This document shows, in pieces, positions 31,793 through 46,900 of a DNA stretch of 64,000 nucleotides. Position 1 is the first letter of the stretch. Each line of letters opens with the position of its first letter. The translations under genes were made by a program, and so were the position numbers. A model generated the notes under the pieces. That model searched no databases. It worked only from the letters and a program-made list of their open reading frames with translations, and was not told where the DNA came from. Source of the stretch: Hyaloperonospora brassicae (lineage: Eukaryota; Oomycota; Peronosporomycetes; Peronosporales; Peronosporaceae); contig CANTFL010000003.1 in NCBI GenBank assembly GCA_947650285.1, positions 1 through 64,000 of the forward strand. The letters run 5' to 3'.

Positions 31793-34700
31793 TTATTGCC
31801 GGTTGTTATCGTGGCATCGTCAATAAAGTCAAACGATCGAATGAAGTATAATTTACTTATACAGCAGTCACTTGCAATATAGGGAAAGCTGTTTCTTCAT
31901 CGCAAGCCGTCCATAACACGTACTTGTTATGGCACAGCTAAAGGTCCTGCCAGAGGATAACGCAGACGCTAATGACTTCTCACTGGCGAAGCAGCCATAT
32001 CGTTATACTGCACATGTCAACGTATCCAATATACAAAACAAATCCGTCAAAGAAGCGGAAAAATTTAATATTTTCTTGGATAAACGCTGATAAATATGTT
32101 TGTCACGTTTGACCTACTTGAAACGCGCATACTGATCATCTGACGCTTATGGGTGAATATAATGGACGTTATGATTAGATGTGACTTATAATGTACGTAT
32201 AATCTCTAACTAATTCGAATACTCTTGATTCCTGGCAAGATCAGAATTTTAAATGGATTCGTGTCGTCTACCCTCATTTCGGGTGAATGGAATAGTACAT
32301 CAACATTCACATTCTGTTTGTATATACTTTAAGGTCCACGACTTTCTTTCTAAATTAATCAGATGCACACATAGTCACGACTTCACGATTAATATAAATT
32401 TGGAATGATCGTGAAAGTTGCGTTCGAATGAATCGTGTGTCATCTATCTCACTACGCAAGTCTCGTATAAATGTTGTAGTAATTGATTTGAATAACATAT
32501 ATGACTTGGTGCCTTTCTTGCTGATAATCATAGCATGACGCCAACGATTAACAACGGCAGGTTTGGGTGGTCAGAAATTTTACAACGTATATGATATTTC
32601 CTGCATCTTTAATGGCCGGACCTACGTAGAATATTCTTGAAAGTATTTGAACAGCTAAATTGTCTGAAGTAGCGCTGATTGCACCCATCTACAAACTGCT
32701 ATGTTACTAAACAGCTCTGAATTGAAAAGGCATATGTTCATATGGAGCTATTCGTATTTCCCGACGCCTATTGGTGCCGTATTAGTCAACAACTTGACTT
32801 TAAAAAATGTCGGTTAAGTCGAGCATTAGTTCCGATAGAGGTCGTTTCATTTAAGCATGTACGTATTGTTGGAGCGATATAGATGTTATGCAAGCATTCA
32901 TCCTCTTATTTACTAATGATTGTTGAATGAGGCGGTCTTGAAATCAGGAACAGGCAATACGAATAGATTTGTCGTACAACAAAGCAAGCTCAAACATCAC
33001 ATGCCCACAATATCAAACGTACATGTATTTTGTGCCGATTCTAGGTGTTTTACGCGTGCAAAATTATTTTGATCCTATGGTGCTTGACCTAGCTTTGTGG
33101 GAGTAAAGAATAGATCTGGGCTAATATTACCATGAAAAGATACCGTATCATGGTTTACGGCACCAAATACTCACAGCCTTCTCGCAATATGCCCCCAAAA
33201 TAGGATTAATACAGATTTTACCAAATAAATGCATATACAACTTTGCGTATTTAAACAAAAAGGGGATAATGACATTGCAATGTTTTTATTTCTGATCATA
33301 ACTTTGCTTTTTCGTAGCTTTCATTCAATTATCGTGTCCAACATAAAATTGAATGGTCAAGTTTAAATATTAAAAATAGAATGGGCTATAAGACAAATGA
33401 AGCTAACAGCTGTGACAGATGAGGCCGTATTATCTCAATTAATACAACACGATGGATGATGTCGTATTCGTGCGAAATCACCTTTTCTCGACAAAGCAAT
33501 TAGCTCTTATCAACTTGTCGTGTTCAAGATTTTGCTATCTCCGCTTTTTGCCGTAGATAGACAATTCTGTAGTCTTGAATCGAAAGTATGCAACGAACGT
33601 GCACATAAATACTTCTCATGTGTCCCCGTGATCAATTTTAGATCTTTAAATTGACTCCCCAACCTTAACGAAGGTGTGTAGGTGTAGGATGGCTGGTGCG
33701 CACAAGTTCATTGTACATACAGTAATGCAACATTTTTACCGCAATTATTATTAGTTACACCTCCGGTATCTTGGGCAGATATAAACTAAACGGTTGTTAG
33801 AAGAAAACGGACGAGTGAACCATTGATATGAGGTTAAGGTTATGTTAAAAAGCGAGATGGTATCAATTGCCATTGTTCTTGCTGATCGGTTCATTTTGAA
33901 AAAAATATTAAATATAGTTTATAGGCTGTATCGTACGATGTAATTACGAAAAGTTGCAAAACGGCACTGTTGATATTAATCTTCAGTATATATCAGATAG
34001 TCTGTGAGGTATTTTTGAGCTTGGTTATGCGAAAACGTGCTATTTGGGTATGCCTCCAACCGTACACGAATTCAAAAGCTGGGGTACAACGATCTACAAA
34101 TTTTGGCGAACAGTGTGAAATGGGTGCATAATTATCTGAAGTCGTATTGGATCGATTAGAGGAAAGAACATTTTTCGTAACAAATGAGCCTATTGCCTTT
34201 TATATTCAATTCCATAATGGTTGGGTCCACACACATCAAAAGTAATTTATGTCACGAAATAGTCGTATCTTCATCTTACAATGTAGACTATATATCTGTG
34301 GGTTAGTGTTCATCTAGAAACTGTTCATTGACTCAATATGTTCATTAGTAGTAAAGGATGATATACATTATGGGCAATCAAGTACAGGTTAAGTTGCTTA
34401 GACATTCTTCTGATTGCACATGTGTGTGAACTTCTGCTTGTTGAAATCGTAACCCTTCCAGTCCCGGATTAATAATTTCGAAAAATAAAAATAACGTGCC
34501 TGCTGATCGATCACGAGTGTCATTCATAGAAAAAGAAAAATAATTGAAGATGCAACGTCTTTACTAAAAATAATTTGGTTCACGAGATACTTCTTTCTTG
34601 GAAGATGTCCGATATTGTTTGCCCAGAATTCTGTTGGATTGTACGACATCCTTGAACTTTGTAGACGCTGAAACTACTTTATATACTGCCATAAAAAGTT

Positions 34701-37700
34701 CGACAAATTATGATTGTGTCAATTTGTCATCATCGCATCAAATATACAAATACATATACATTTTTTCGTATTTTGTCATTGATTAGCCATCAGCTGTCCA
34801 CCGATTTATATACTAATATATTTGTGGAAGGCATATTTGCATAATTTTTCCGTTGGCATAAGTTAGAGTCCGTTGCAAGGGAACGGTTCATGTTTTGTAA
34901 GTTTATCGTACTAAGCCATTATGTGATTAATTTTCTTACCATTCGATAGTAGGCCTGCCCCAGACAGCTCAAAAGTAATATTCAGAGGCACGTATTTGGT
35001 GTCCAACGTATCTTAATGCTCACATTTAATAGCGTGGCATCGGGTTGACTGCGGGTTCCTTAGACTTTTCAATCATCTCCAAGCCATATCTATTGCTATG
35101 ATCGGATCTGCTGGTACATTTCTAAGTTAAATAAGAAGCAAGATTTATAAGGCACAACGCTAACAGCACGACTTACTTCCTGGTTAAATGCTGCCTATAA
35201 TTTTGGATCTAATTTGTGGCCCTTGCAGAACAATCTTGTTCAACTGAGTATTTGCACGTGATGCTTTATTTTATAAGGACAACACTTCGGCAAAATATAA
35301 ATATATATAGACGTAGAATGTGCACAACATTATTACAGCGGAACACTGATACACATAGAGAGAAGGTTTGAGGTATTTTGAGGTACGCGTACGCATCACC
35401 ATATCCGGCTTTGTTAGCCACTCTCCGGAGATGTGAAGTTGTACGTCCCCTGCGCGAATATCGATCCACGTACATCCAGGTCACAGTGACAGTGACTTTC
35501 CGCTTGGCCACCAAGGTCGGTATATTTTTTACGAATACATCACCTTGCGTCAATTTTTTGTTATTTAAATGTCCACGCTCGTTTTCAGCTTACAAATATG
35601 AAGCATTACCAATCACCTCTTTTAACGGAATGATGGCGTTTCTGAAATAAGAGGAAATGCCGCAGTTTATAAAGTTTCTGTGGTTTTTAAACTGCAGAGT
35701 AGCATTAGAGTTGGAATATATCGTGAAGTTATATGATTACACAAATTATGTATATAGTTCTATAACTTCATGTAGTTGATATATACTAATATAAGAAATT
35801 GTCAGTCTTATTTCTCTTTACACAACTATATTTATATGCTACTGTGGACAGGGGCAAGAATCTTTGTTAATGAACCCAATCATATTAAACATTAGTGGAT
35901 GAAGTATCATTTTATACGAACGCATGAATGCAATCTTATGTATACATAGAAAAAGAAAATGATGATGTAGAAGCATAATGTTTCTCAACAAGATCACGTG
36001 GTATTCGCTACGCACCTACATATCATGCACAATCAAGTGTATCTTAAGTAGAGAGATATACATGGTATGAGACCAGAGTTTGTTAGGATTATCTGATCGA
36101 CACGTGGAATAATGATTTTATTTAGTTATTAATAAAGAGATTGTGTAGGCGTTCTGAAAAGCTGCATTGGACTTGGATTTAAACGATGATACACCACTTA
36201 TAGACCAACATCATATGTGTTTTGGTGGATAGGGAACGAGCAATCTGGCTGTGGAGACAATCGCGCTGTTTGTACAAAATATGGTTGATTGTGTCTTCGA
36301 GACATCCAGCGATCGCGTCGTAGCATAAATGTTGACACGGGTAGATGATGCATACGCGATGGAAAAAAATTTCGTTACAAGTTATTAACGCAGGATTAAT
36401 CAATCAAACAAGTAATTTATGACATTAGTCAGTCGTATTGACCACTGACTGTTAGATTGGCTTTGATGGCATCGTGGCAGACACGTGCAATTAAGGCAAT
36501 TAATGCTATTGATAGTAGCAGTTACAAAACTTTGAAACCCAGCAAACCATTACACAATTAAATGGGCGCGAATTAATATGACTTTCACGTTTGATTGCGT
36601 GAACGGTTCAAAGGATTTTTTGTAACAGACGAAAGTCTCTTCGCGAGTTTTATACGATATTGGGTTGTATCATAGACGATATATTCCTATTTAGACGAGG
36701 TCAATTATATGGACTGGAAATAATTTCGATCGGAATGCGATGCAATTTTGTAAGGACGTTTAGGAGACAAGTTTTTGTGTACAGCATATTTGAACGGGTA
36801 CCTGTACAGATCTCTAGCCTTAATTTTTAAGCGATAATTGTGTAAGAAGCAAGCGTTTTAGGAATATCCTAGTGAAGACAAAGAAAGCATCGATAGAATT
36901 GTAAATAGCTCAATCCTGAGTATAAAACGTATGTTATAAGATATATCTGGTGCCTTCCTATGATTAGGACGTACAGTCTAACATAATATAATGTACAGAC
37001 AATCCAAGCATAAATAAATGTAATGTGATAATTATTTTACGTATGAGCATGTTATATTATAATAATCAGTAGCAAATTGCGTTCACACGCTGAACGGTAG
37101 TTTGGGATGGCAAGGTAAGCTGTGGCGATATTTTTGACTGATCATACGTACAATATTTATTTAATAAAGCCAAATGAGAATGATAGATAGTGTAATCATA
37201 ACGTAGTTTCTATCTAATTCGGGCGTTGCAATACCGATTGCTAAAATAATCATTTCACCTAAGGACTAAGGTGGTATTGATGAGCTGTAAAATTAAGAAT
37301 TTGTAGAGTTGATGTTAAGTATTGATAATATGGGAGAGCACAATAATTTTGGGTAAAACAGTGACCAGAAGTTTGTACATATCTACTCTATTTGGGTTTT
37401 CGATTAGGATATTTCGAGATAATTTTGAGTCAAAAATGGAAAAAGATTACAGTAATTTACTTCGATATTAGGCTGATATTACGCTTAGTATGCCAAACGA
37501 GCTTCAGATTTGTCCGATTCGATCATTCATAGAGTTCAATAATGCAATTAAATGATGCAAATAATCAGCATTTTTTTATTGCATCTGCCAAATTTTAGAT
37601 AGTGTAGGTGGCGATGTCTTCATCTCAAGTAGATTCTCATTGTGAAGAGGGTTTAGAAAAGTAACATTTTATCCATATGGCAATTAATTGAAGCCTGTAA

Positions 37701-39914
37701 GGTCTAGAGGCAGTGCTTTCTCAGTCATCACCCAACGTCCGATCCCCTTAATATATACGTAATCAAAATGTGGTATCTTTAGGGTTTGATTAACAAGAAG
37801 GCATTTAGTAGGTATCTGACTTGTTTAAAAACCAAGTTATATGTTTAAGGGTTGCAGACTGGTCCAATGAAGTGCAAGATGTGTAAATAATGATTGCATT
37901 TGACATATATAGCGCTTTATATCAAGTGATATAGCTTAGCAAGGCCATTCCGAAGACTCGGTATCGGTACCCGATGTATGTAAAAAAAACTTTGAGTCAT
38001 TCATTATCACTGCCCTGGAAAGTAATGGCGTTCCCATTTTCGTCTAGTAGAAACAAATTAAGTCCATTCTGATCCATAATAGATAGAAAGGAAGCGCGAC
38101 CACGATCAGTGGCCATGCCCGATTGTGAGCCAGTTGAAATCGATGATCAGAGAACACATGGATGAAAAGGAACGGGCATCAATCGAAGATATACGTTTAC
38201 GGTGGCAAAGTCGTAACTAGAGCTCTCTTACTTGTTCGTATAATCATTTTGGACATCAGTAATATCGTATTAATGTCTCAGGACAACATAGGACTTCGAC
38301 AAAACGCGTGTAGAAAGCGAGCACACGCAAGTTTTGGTTGTCGTGTTTTTTAGTGTCTAGATTAGGGTGGTAGAGAAAATTTATTAAGCTAGGCCGAATA
38401 ATTCACACATGCAGCAAACATATTTCGGTAACCGTAAGTATTATGAACCGCAAAAAGTCCTGCTACATGAATTGTCGACTAAAAACATGGTGTCCCAGCC
38501 AAAAGTACGTTCCTTACTTTTAAACGATACATGATAAGTTTACAGCAACAGTATAATAAAGAAGAAGGACACAAAGAGGGCGAAAATGTACCTCCAAGGA
38601 CTTAAGTCTATATCATACTGAGTAATTATAGCGAATTAGAATAGACGAGGAAAAAATACAATAATTGATCAAACACGTAGCTAGATATCGACTTCGCGCG
38701 TATCTAAAGCTTACCGATCACAAAAAAATACGATGAGCGAAAATAATTTTGCGAATGATAGGGATTGATCGCGCTAAATTTACTGGACGAACCGCGAAAG
38801 CGATTATCTCATGCTTTGCGTCATTGCGAAAGCGATGATGTATCAGATTGAAATATCTTTGTTACATATGTGGTGATTGCGATAAGTATCAACGTTTGCG
38901 ATGTACGCGAGTATCGAGTAATAAATAAAGCGATCCAGGTTACCGTAGCGAATGATTTGAAAACGCCGAGAATCCATGATGCGAACTAAATCTTTATCAC
39001 GTCAACGCTGCATAAATCGCGATTTCGTTGCAAAGTGTAATACAGATCTCAATATAGGGATTATTAGAAATGCATTTCCTGTGTGATGGGTAAGGTGTAT
39101 ACGATTATGAGTTCGAGACATAGGAAAATTAGAATAAGAGGTTTTAACGAATTTCATGAAGCGTTTATTCTCTCAAGCTACACATCAGGTTTATCAAAAC
39201 TAAATTTATATGTCTACTAAAGAATATGTAGAACTTTCCATGGACCATCGACAGGTGTATAATAATGCAATTTACAATTTAGTTCTTATCAGCGAATTAA
39301 TTAAGTTGTAGATATGAAAGATTTGGATTCTAAGCCATAGCGATTTAATTTTGTATTCGAATGGTGATAAAACTAATTATGTTAATTTGCAATCAACTTA
39401 TTTTATAGGCGGATCAACTGTGTATATCTATTGTTTCATTCGTGCTTCGATGACATGCTCTAATGAGCTCCAGGAAAAGCCTGTATCAAAGAGTTAAAGA
39501 TTGATGTAGATCCCGAAGCGACTGCATTTTTCTATCAAGAGATAGATATGTCTACCAAGAGCATATATTTGGAATATTGAAGCAAAATATTATTTTTTTC
39601 TACACATCAAACAACCGAAACGTAGACATATCTTCGCTTTCTCCTAGTTATGAAAAATTAATCATTGAGGATGCATGTGATTAAAATTTGACACTTTGTA
39701 TGAATTTTGTTGATGGGTCGATTAAATATCCACGTTTATGGTAATCGGTCATTCATTCTGTACGCGCATTAAGCGCTTCTAATAAAATGAAGCCTCAAAA
39801 ACCAGTATCCAACGAAATAATTGATTAGTAACCCTCATATTAATTTCTGTGCTGGATAAAAAGAAACGTTAATAACAATTTTGCAGTGAAAAGTGTATAC
39901 TGAGAATAAATATA
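31793..39914. other. AT-rich gene desert, part 1
   Basis: Visibly AT-rich DNA with hardly any open frame above 90 codons on either strand and no recognised domain, RNA gene, LTR or long repeat. The frames at 35266-35650 overlap on both strands and look accidental. I found no mitochondrial genes in it. Confidence 0.6.
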
Positions 39915-39982
39915 GGGAATTGCTAAATATACACCTCTTTTCCTTAGGTGCACACCCTTCCTTCAAAAGCTTATATATACAA

Positions 39983-40228
39983 GGTACGCAATTGCCGTTG
40001 GACAAAGACGAGTACTTTCTCTGCCACTTGGCTTCGGGCGACATCTTTTGCGATGCTGTAGCTGCTGGCACCGACATAGGCAAAAAGGTCAAAGCCGCGA
40101 TGGAGTCGGGCGCACTTGTGACCAACGAGATTGTCGCCGGTATCAGTAAGAACGCCATCAAGAGTTCGGAATGCCGTCGTGGCTTTATCCTTGACGACTT
40201 TCCACGAACGGTCGTGCAGGCCAAAAAG
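39983..40228 (+). pseudogene. Captured adenylate kinase fragment (copy 1)
   Basis: 82 codons aligning with the front part of adenylate kinases: GTQ (the end of the P-loop), DEYFLCHLASGD, AAGTDIGKKVKAAMESGALV, RRGFILDDFPRTVVQAKK. The family normally has T in HLATGD and G in LDGFPRT; here these are S and D. The nucleotide-binding GxxGxGK and the whole LID and C-terminal part are missing, so it cannot work as a kinase (ATP + AMP to 2 ADP). It ends exactly at AAG|GTGAGA, a good splice donor, so genomic DNA crossing an exon end seems to have been captured. Confidence 0.8.
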
Positions 40229-40299
40229 GTGAGAACAAGAGGAGATACAGACGAGTGTCTACGTTGCAACGCAGAGGCTGACCATAGTTCCCTCGTTTT

Positions 40300-40676
40300 G
40301 TATGCGTAGTCCTCGCAACTAAATTTGTACCTGATGGCCTTCAATGACGTCTCTTGCGCTGGCTGGACGTTCGTGTGGAGTGACGGCTCGTGATTGTGGC
40401 ATCCATTCGTCACGTTTAACTTCCAATTACCCCTTTTTTGGAGAAATTTCCACTTAAAAGGATCGGGCAATTAATTCGGCGTGAGCTGGTCTGGCGTTGG
40501 CGCTCTTTTCCAACCTTTGGTACGTTTACGGCACCTCGATCACATTCAAGGTAGACACGCTTTCCTGCAATCGAACTTTTAATCGTAACAGCATAGCCTT
40601 GGCCACGTGCAAACGTCTGCACAGTATCCATAAGATGCTCCCGACTGGCATACTCAACCTCGGGAGGAGGAATCAT
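40300..40676 (-). pseudogene. FAR1-type zinc-binding fragment (copy 1), frameshifted
   Basis: On the minus strand MIPPPEVEYASREHLMDTVQ starts a FAR1/MULE N-terminal domain. It continues AVTIKSSIAGKRVYLECDRG and RRINCP, then in a shifted frame FKWKFLQKRGNWKLNVTNG and CHNHEP. The metal-binding residues C..C..HNH are present but in two frames. FAR1-like domains bind DNA in MULE transposases and related plant regulators. The identical frame break is present in copy 2. Confidence 0.75.
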
Positions 40677-40903
40677 GTTATTGCGTGGTGCCCTATCAGT
40701 AAACGCTGGAGGAGCTAGACCACAGGCGTGAGTAGTATCTTATGTATTTCTTACGTATTACTTGCAAATTAATGGCCTACATTATTGAGTAATACCTTTG
40801 TCATAAATCAAATCTTAAAATGATCAGAGATTTTATACATTAGATTTTGAAGGAAGGGTGTGAATCTAATGAAAAGAGGTGTGGATTTTTTAGCAATTTC
40901 CTC

Positions 40904-43900
40904 AATATATTTGCGGTTAAGATTGACCAAAAAACATTCTTTAGATTTCAATATGAACTGGCTAACGATTACGCTAGCAGATCAAATTTGGTCACCATAG
41001 TTAGTTGTAAATGAATATATGTAGATATTGGCGTCCGACATTTTAATTGTATTTGTGTGCTACCTAAAGCCCTGTGAGGTAATTATTTAATAAATCAAAT
41101 GTGTAACTATTAATAAATCTTTGCACGATGACAATGATATTGTCATCATAAACGCTTTTTATCTGCGTACGTAGATCCTTTCGTATCGATACCCAATAAT
41201 TTTCACGGATTTTCGAGAATGTGCTCGTTTCAAAAAATACGGTTAAACTTGTGCAGATTATTCACTCAACGGTGTTTTCAGTTCGTCTAAAACCTCACAC
41301 TTAGTATACAGTTCTTCATTTTTAAACACGCGGCCGTAGATTCACGTAGGCTATCAAAACAAGTTTATATGATACACAAAGGTATCCACGCTAGAATAGA
41401 GTATGGAATATAATTAAGAGCTTCATTATTTATCGGGGAGTTGGCTATCCGGGGCCTCTGTCTTTAACATCGGTATTTTTCTAATGTTGCGCTATATCAG
41501 AACATTTAAACAAAGAAATAATATATTTACGTTTTTACAATATTATAAAATATAATTGCTGAGGGCTGCCATGTGCTTCTTAACCTTAGGGACTGCAATA
41601 TTTTAGTTTATAAAAGTTGACTTATCCTTTTTAAACAAATGAACAGTTGATAAGTAAGAGCAAGAATTTGTGATTTATGAGTATAATACATAAAAAAAAG
41701 ATTTAATACAATGTGAGGCTGGTCGCCAAAATCGCTAATAAATTACCATACTTTTCTTTAAATTTGAATAAAAAGAAATTTTAGGCACAGAATTGCACGG
41801 TGAAGCTGGACGATGGCTGGCAATATGGTTATTTTTTATTTAGCAAAACAAATTTTTCCGACACCTGAATACATCAAGCGCATGATGGCCAGTGACAATT
41901 TGCTTGATCAGTGCTGCGATATTGATTCGTTTTCAATGCTTTGTCACTAAATAATAAGATCAATAATTTTCATGATACTGTATCCTTTAATACTTTTACA
42001 AATTTTGAATATATATGTCATGACATTACGTGTATCCTGACGTTTCAGTAGCAATTCATCGATGTATCGCTTCGAAATATATTCAATTTTTTTTAAAGGC
42101 AATATCATGCCAATATCGAGTAGGTCAGATTGCCCATAAATATTACAAGAGCTAAATATCAGTATAATTAAGTATCTAAGATATTGTGAATCATAATGCG
42201 CCCAAGCGTGATTGTCATCGTACACTATTTAAGTTTACATTGTTATTTTATGTAAGATTACATCATCATAACGATATGACGCTATAAAAAATTCAAAATG
42301 AGGGTTAGGCTTATATTCTCAATATTTAAGGATGAGCAGGCAAGATATTATTTAAAACAAGTCGTGCGATTCTGATAGATGGCATCGATGGCACCTGTTG
42401 GGGAGTAGCGAAAACGAAGTTATGATAGTGATCACATAACATATAATATATCTTGAAGTAAGACTTGGACTGGTCGAAAGGGTTTAAAAAGAGGGAAATA
42501 TATATCTTCAGCGTCAATGCGGGTTTCCTTGCGAAATAAATCATAGGTTTTGTCGTATTGTCAATGCACATGATATCTCCTTCATTTGATTATTAAGGCG
42601 CGACGAGTTACATAAACAACAGCTATATCCTTATTCATAAATCATAATTTACGCTTATGTCTGATCACCACCTGCAAGCGTAACATTGAGGTACATGCTT
42701 CACATCTAATTGCTTAAATTAATTGAACTCTAACACATCTTTGGCTCTAAACTTATAGTTACTATACCGACGGACTTACGTTGTGATAGGCAGCTGGCAC
42801 ATTATCGTTGCTTTGATTCTTGATATTGACAGCATTTCAATGCCACAGTTAAATAACAAATGTCTATGTCGTAAAACCTCATATCCGATGTATTTAATTG
42901 TTCGATTGGAACAAACGCACTTCGTGTTTAACCGAAGAGTCAAGATTTCGTTTTCTCTCTCAACATAGCATGCTGATATCTAATTGTCAGACAATTTGAC
43001 CAGAAATAATATTTTATTTGTATAAAATAATGAATCCCAATGTAGCTGGTTTTGCCACATGATCAAAAATTATCACGTCGGTTTCTTTGATAACGTTCAA
43101 TTTTTTTTGATCTATTGGCTGAGCAAGAGTATTAACCTACTTTTAGTTTTTTCTTTCGGCATATCAATTTAGCTTTAATACATTTTATAAGTATGATTGT
43201 GATGGTTATTTATGCTTATTTAGGGCGTTTGCGTACCACTAATGCAAACGTGACTGTCAATAATACGTCTAATGTCTACTTGATAGTCTTTAGATATGAG
43301 ATTTCACCTGCAGCCTGAGTCATAACAATACATGCGTTTGACTTAGTCAGATTCGTATTTTCCTCGTTTACTACAGATACTAGAACGAACGGTCAAGTGT
43401 TTGGGATGTCCATCACTCCATGTGGTAGACTCAACAATTGCATTGCAATTTAAAAGTCATATCGATAGCCTGTGTTATATAACAAGTAGCATTTTATCAA
43501 TTAAATACAATAGGTAAATCAAAATATACAATACTCAATAAAAATTTATGGCTGATTAATCGTAATAACATGTACGTTTGTAATACTGTCATCATCAATA
43601 TAATGAGTGGTCTGTAATAAAATCAAGACTGTACACTTACACTGAAGTCTATTCCTCGCGTATACAGAAAGTCACTAATTATTCAAGGAATGTTGGATCC
43701 CCGCATAACAGCGGATTTAGAAAAATGTATAAGCGATGTTTACAACGGAGCATCATACAACCGTGGCCACAGCTTCTCGTCGCACATCCATACGATGTGT
43801 CATTTCTAGGTTTGCCGGCTCGCAAATTAAAAATCGAAAAACATTATTTTAAGTGTAATGCTTTTTACGATATTAAACTATTTATACTATCAGTAGATGT

Positions 43901-46900
43901 GTTATCGTATATATTTCTTAGTACTAGTCACGTAAGATGTCAATGGTATTTCGAATAAACATTCCGTTTGTAACATTGTGGTAGGCTTGCGATTGAAAAT
44001 TATGGTCCTGTTCTAAGTGACGAGTACGTAGTATTTTTGATCTTGCCGCTACGCGTTTGTACTCCACCCTCTTACATCTAGCAATAACAATCACTTATTC
44101 ATCCAGATGGATTAATAGTCGCAAATGATACGAATATCTACCTAAAATGTTTAGTGCATCGATTGCGGACCTTTATTATATAAAAAGGCATAAGATCTAT
44201 TTTAGAACATAAATAAAATCACAGCGCATTCCCCGATATATAGAGTAACAACATCAATTATTTATCTGTCTCTTATTGTGGAATATAGACAAGCATTCCT
44301 ACGTTTTGCCTAATCTGAATCGTGATCCCGATTTTGGTATGATAGGTTGTACGTATACAGTTTATATTGGACTTTAGGCCAAGCATATAAAATTTGTCGA
44401 CCCGGCTAAATTGAGTAGTAGCTCATCGTTGTGTGAGCTTTGAAATCTGCCTCAAACCTACTACGTTATGCCAACTGCAGATGTATACGACATCTAATGA
44501 TAGTGAAGTTGATATACCGATTCAGAAAAGTTAAGAATAATCTTTGGACCACTGATACGTTCGAACGCGTATGAATAATGCATAAATACATTTAATACAT
44601 GTCATAAACAAGGTGGCAAAAAATGGCTGCATCTTGGCGTTGTGACGAACGATGCTGCCAGATAATACGTTGTACTTGCTGATCAATAAAAGCCTAATAG
44701 ACCATAAATTTGCCTTGAAAAATTAGTACAATGCCACATTATCATTCCGTTTAGCTCAATCTTCCAATAACTGTTTAATTGCGTTGTACGCACCAACATG
44801 TATAGACCTATTGAAAATAGCATCGTCATTTGTTATTCGATATCTAGCTATCAATGCCGCCGAGCCTTAAATACATCGAACATAAAATCTGACGATATAT
44901 TTCGACGCCCACAGGCACGTTAGGCACGAAGTGGCATGTCGTGTGTCACCTTAACGTCCACGATTACGAGTAAAATTTCACTGTCAGGTTCATAACTACA
45001 CTAAGCAATTATTGCGCAGAAACTTGTTATGAGACCTGTAAACCTCAATGAATTACTGGTGTAGCAGAGGCGAGTAATTTTGACTACCCAGGAAGGTTAC
45101 AAATGTTCGCATTAACATCAAATCTTCATCTTTGTTGTTAATAAACAATTAATTACAATATTCAACTCCGAATTTTAAAATTGAAACTAATTACCCTTAC
45201 TTCTAACAGAACTCCCCTTTAGCAATTTCACATTTCTCGAAGTTAGAAGTCTCTTTTACTATCATCGTATAATCCAACTTATGGACCCCGAACCTGATGT
45301 CTGCTTTCTTTGTAGAAGAAGATAATATGATTTAACATAGCAATCGCTGTGGCCAGCCGCTTGTTTAATAGAGTACAGGTCGGTCTTTACATCGCTATCT
45401 AAAACACATGTTGAACACAGTGACCTGTATTTGCTGAATCATAAGCTTACATAAGATATTACTACAATATATTTTCAGTTATGAGATCATCTATAGTATA
45501 AATAATATTATCCGATCTCATATTCGTGATATTATGAAGCGCTCTTAAGTAGATCCAAGGTGAAATAAAGGTTAATTGTCCATCACATAATACAAGACAT
45601 TAAAGTAACAAAGCTGTATATCTGGGTGTCCAAGAAGCAATCTACAGTAAACCAATCCATAATATATTGCAAATCTAAATAATTAGTGAAACATCTAGCG
45701 CGCGCTATCAATCGATCAGATCATAATCCATAATTATTATTGCGTTATAGAATCTTAATTTTAAAAATAATCTCGAATAATTTATTCGTCAAGTCTTGGA
45801 GCCGACGTGCATGCAGTGAAAAGGCTAATTTATCATTTAAGTTAAATGACAATAGAGCCGAATAGGTATGCGATCCGATATCTTTGCCCGGTCTAAGTCT
45901 ATGCTGCAGAATCTGAATCTATCAGTCGCTGTAATTAGCTTGTCGATCCTTAAGGTGGACAACATGGCGCTGACGGCTGTATCACGGACAGCTTTCAGGA
46001 TTTCATTTTCGCTTCTATTTGATCTTACTCTTACGGATTACGCATTAGTGCATAGTGTGATATATACAATCACCGCCTGTACCCAGTAGAGAAATGGTAA
46101 TAATTAACGGAAGAACGCACATTACAGGTGATGTTACGATGCACATTCCACTTACATGACACAATACAATAATAGATGTATATCATAATGCTTTTAATAA
46201 TTCCGTTGATAATATATAAACTTTTGTATGCAAAATTGGTTAATCAATATGTGTCTTTGACATAGCAAAGTCTCCATTACGATTGCTGACATTGAAATGA
46301 AAGGATATGATTAAGATACGAGTACTTTACCTTCTGTCTTTTCACATCTCTGCGATCTTACGATTAATTATATAAGTTGAAGGCTAATAACGCAATTATA
46401 TTTGTCAATGAGATGATAAGCACCAGTTACTATTATATGTCCAACATATTCAAGTTCAGTACAGATTGACAATGTTATATATCTTACATTTTGGTTTAGA
46501 AATACATTCGAACATGTTTAATGGGTAAATATATACATGTTACGCATTTCTTTTGGTTTACATTTTACTCATTATTTAACTCTAATTTTATCTTGACAAT
46601 AGTCCTGACATCATATCCTTAAATGAAGCCTATAAGGCAAGAAGCTACTTTTACATTGAAACGTATGTTGTACAAGTACACTTCGTTAAATCAACATTAA
46701 TAACTTGTCGGGCGGGGTAAAACAATCAGCTTCGTACTTGCATCATATAAAGTCAATGTCATTCATTAGATAGTGCAAAATGTAGTCATTTGGTCAGCGC
46801 GATAGCACAAAATATTGGCATGTATAGTTGTGACAAGATTACATTACCCTAGAAAGTCTATCTTTGTACATAAAAAAATAAAAATGCACGATACATTTTA

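Larger units (their letters stand above)
39915..40903 (+). mobile_element. MULE-like element with captured adenylate kinase sequence, copy 1
   Basis: 989 bp with terminal inverted repeats of about 65 bp. The left end reads GGGAATTGCTAAATATACAC and the right end is its reverse-complement counterpart; both continue with CACCTCTTTTC and CACACCCTTCCTTCAAAA. Inside, an adenylate kinase fragment runs on the + strand and a FAR1-type DNA-binding fragment on the - strand, converging. A second copy in the opposite orientation is at 56433-57420. This matches the Pack-MULE layout. Flanking AATATA on both sides could be part of the target duplication, but this is unclear in AT-rich DNA. Confidence 0.8.
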
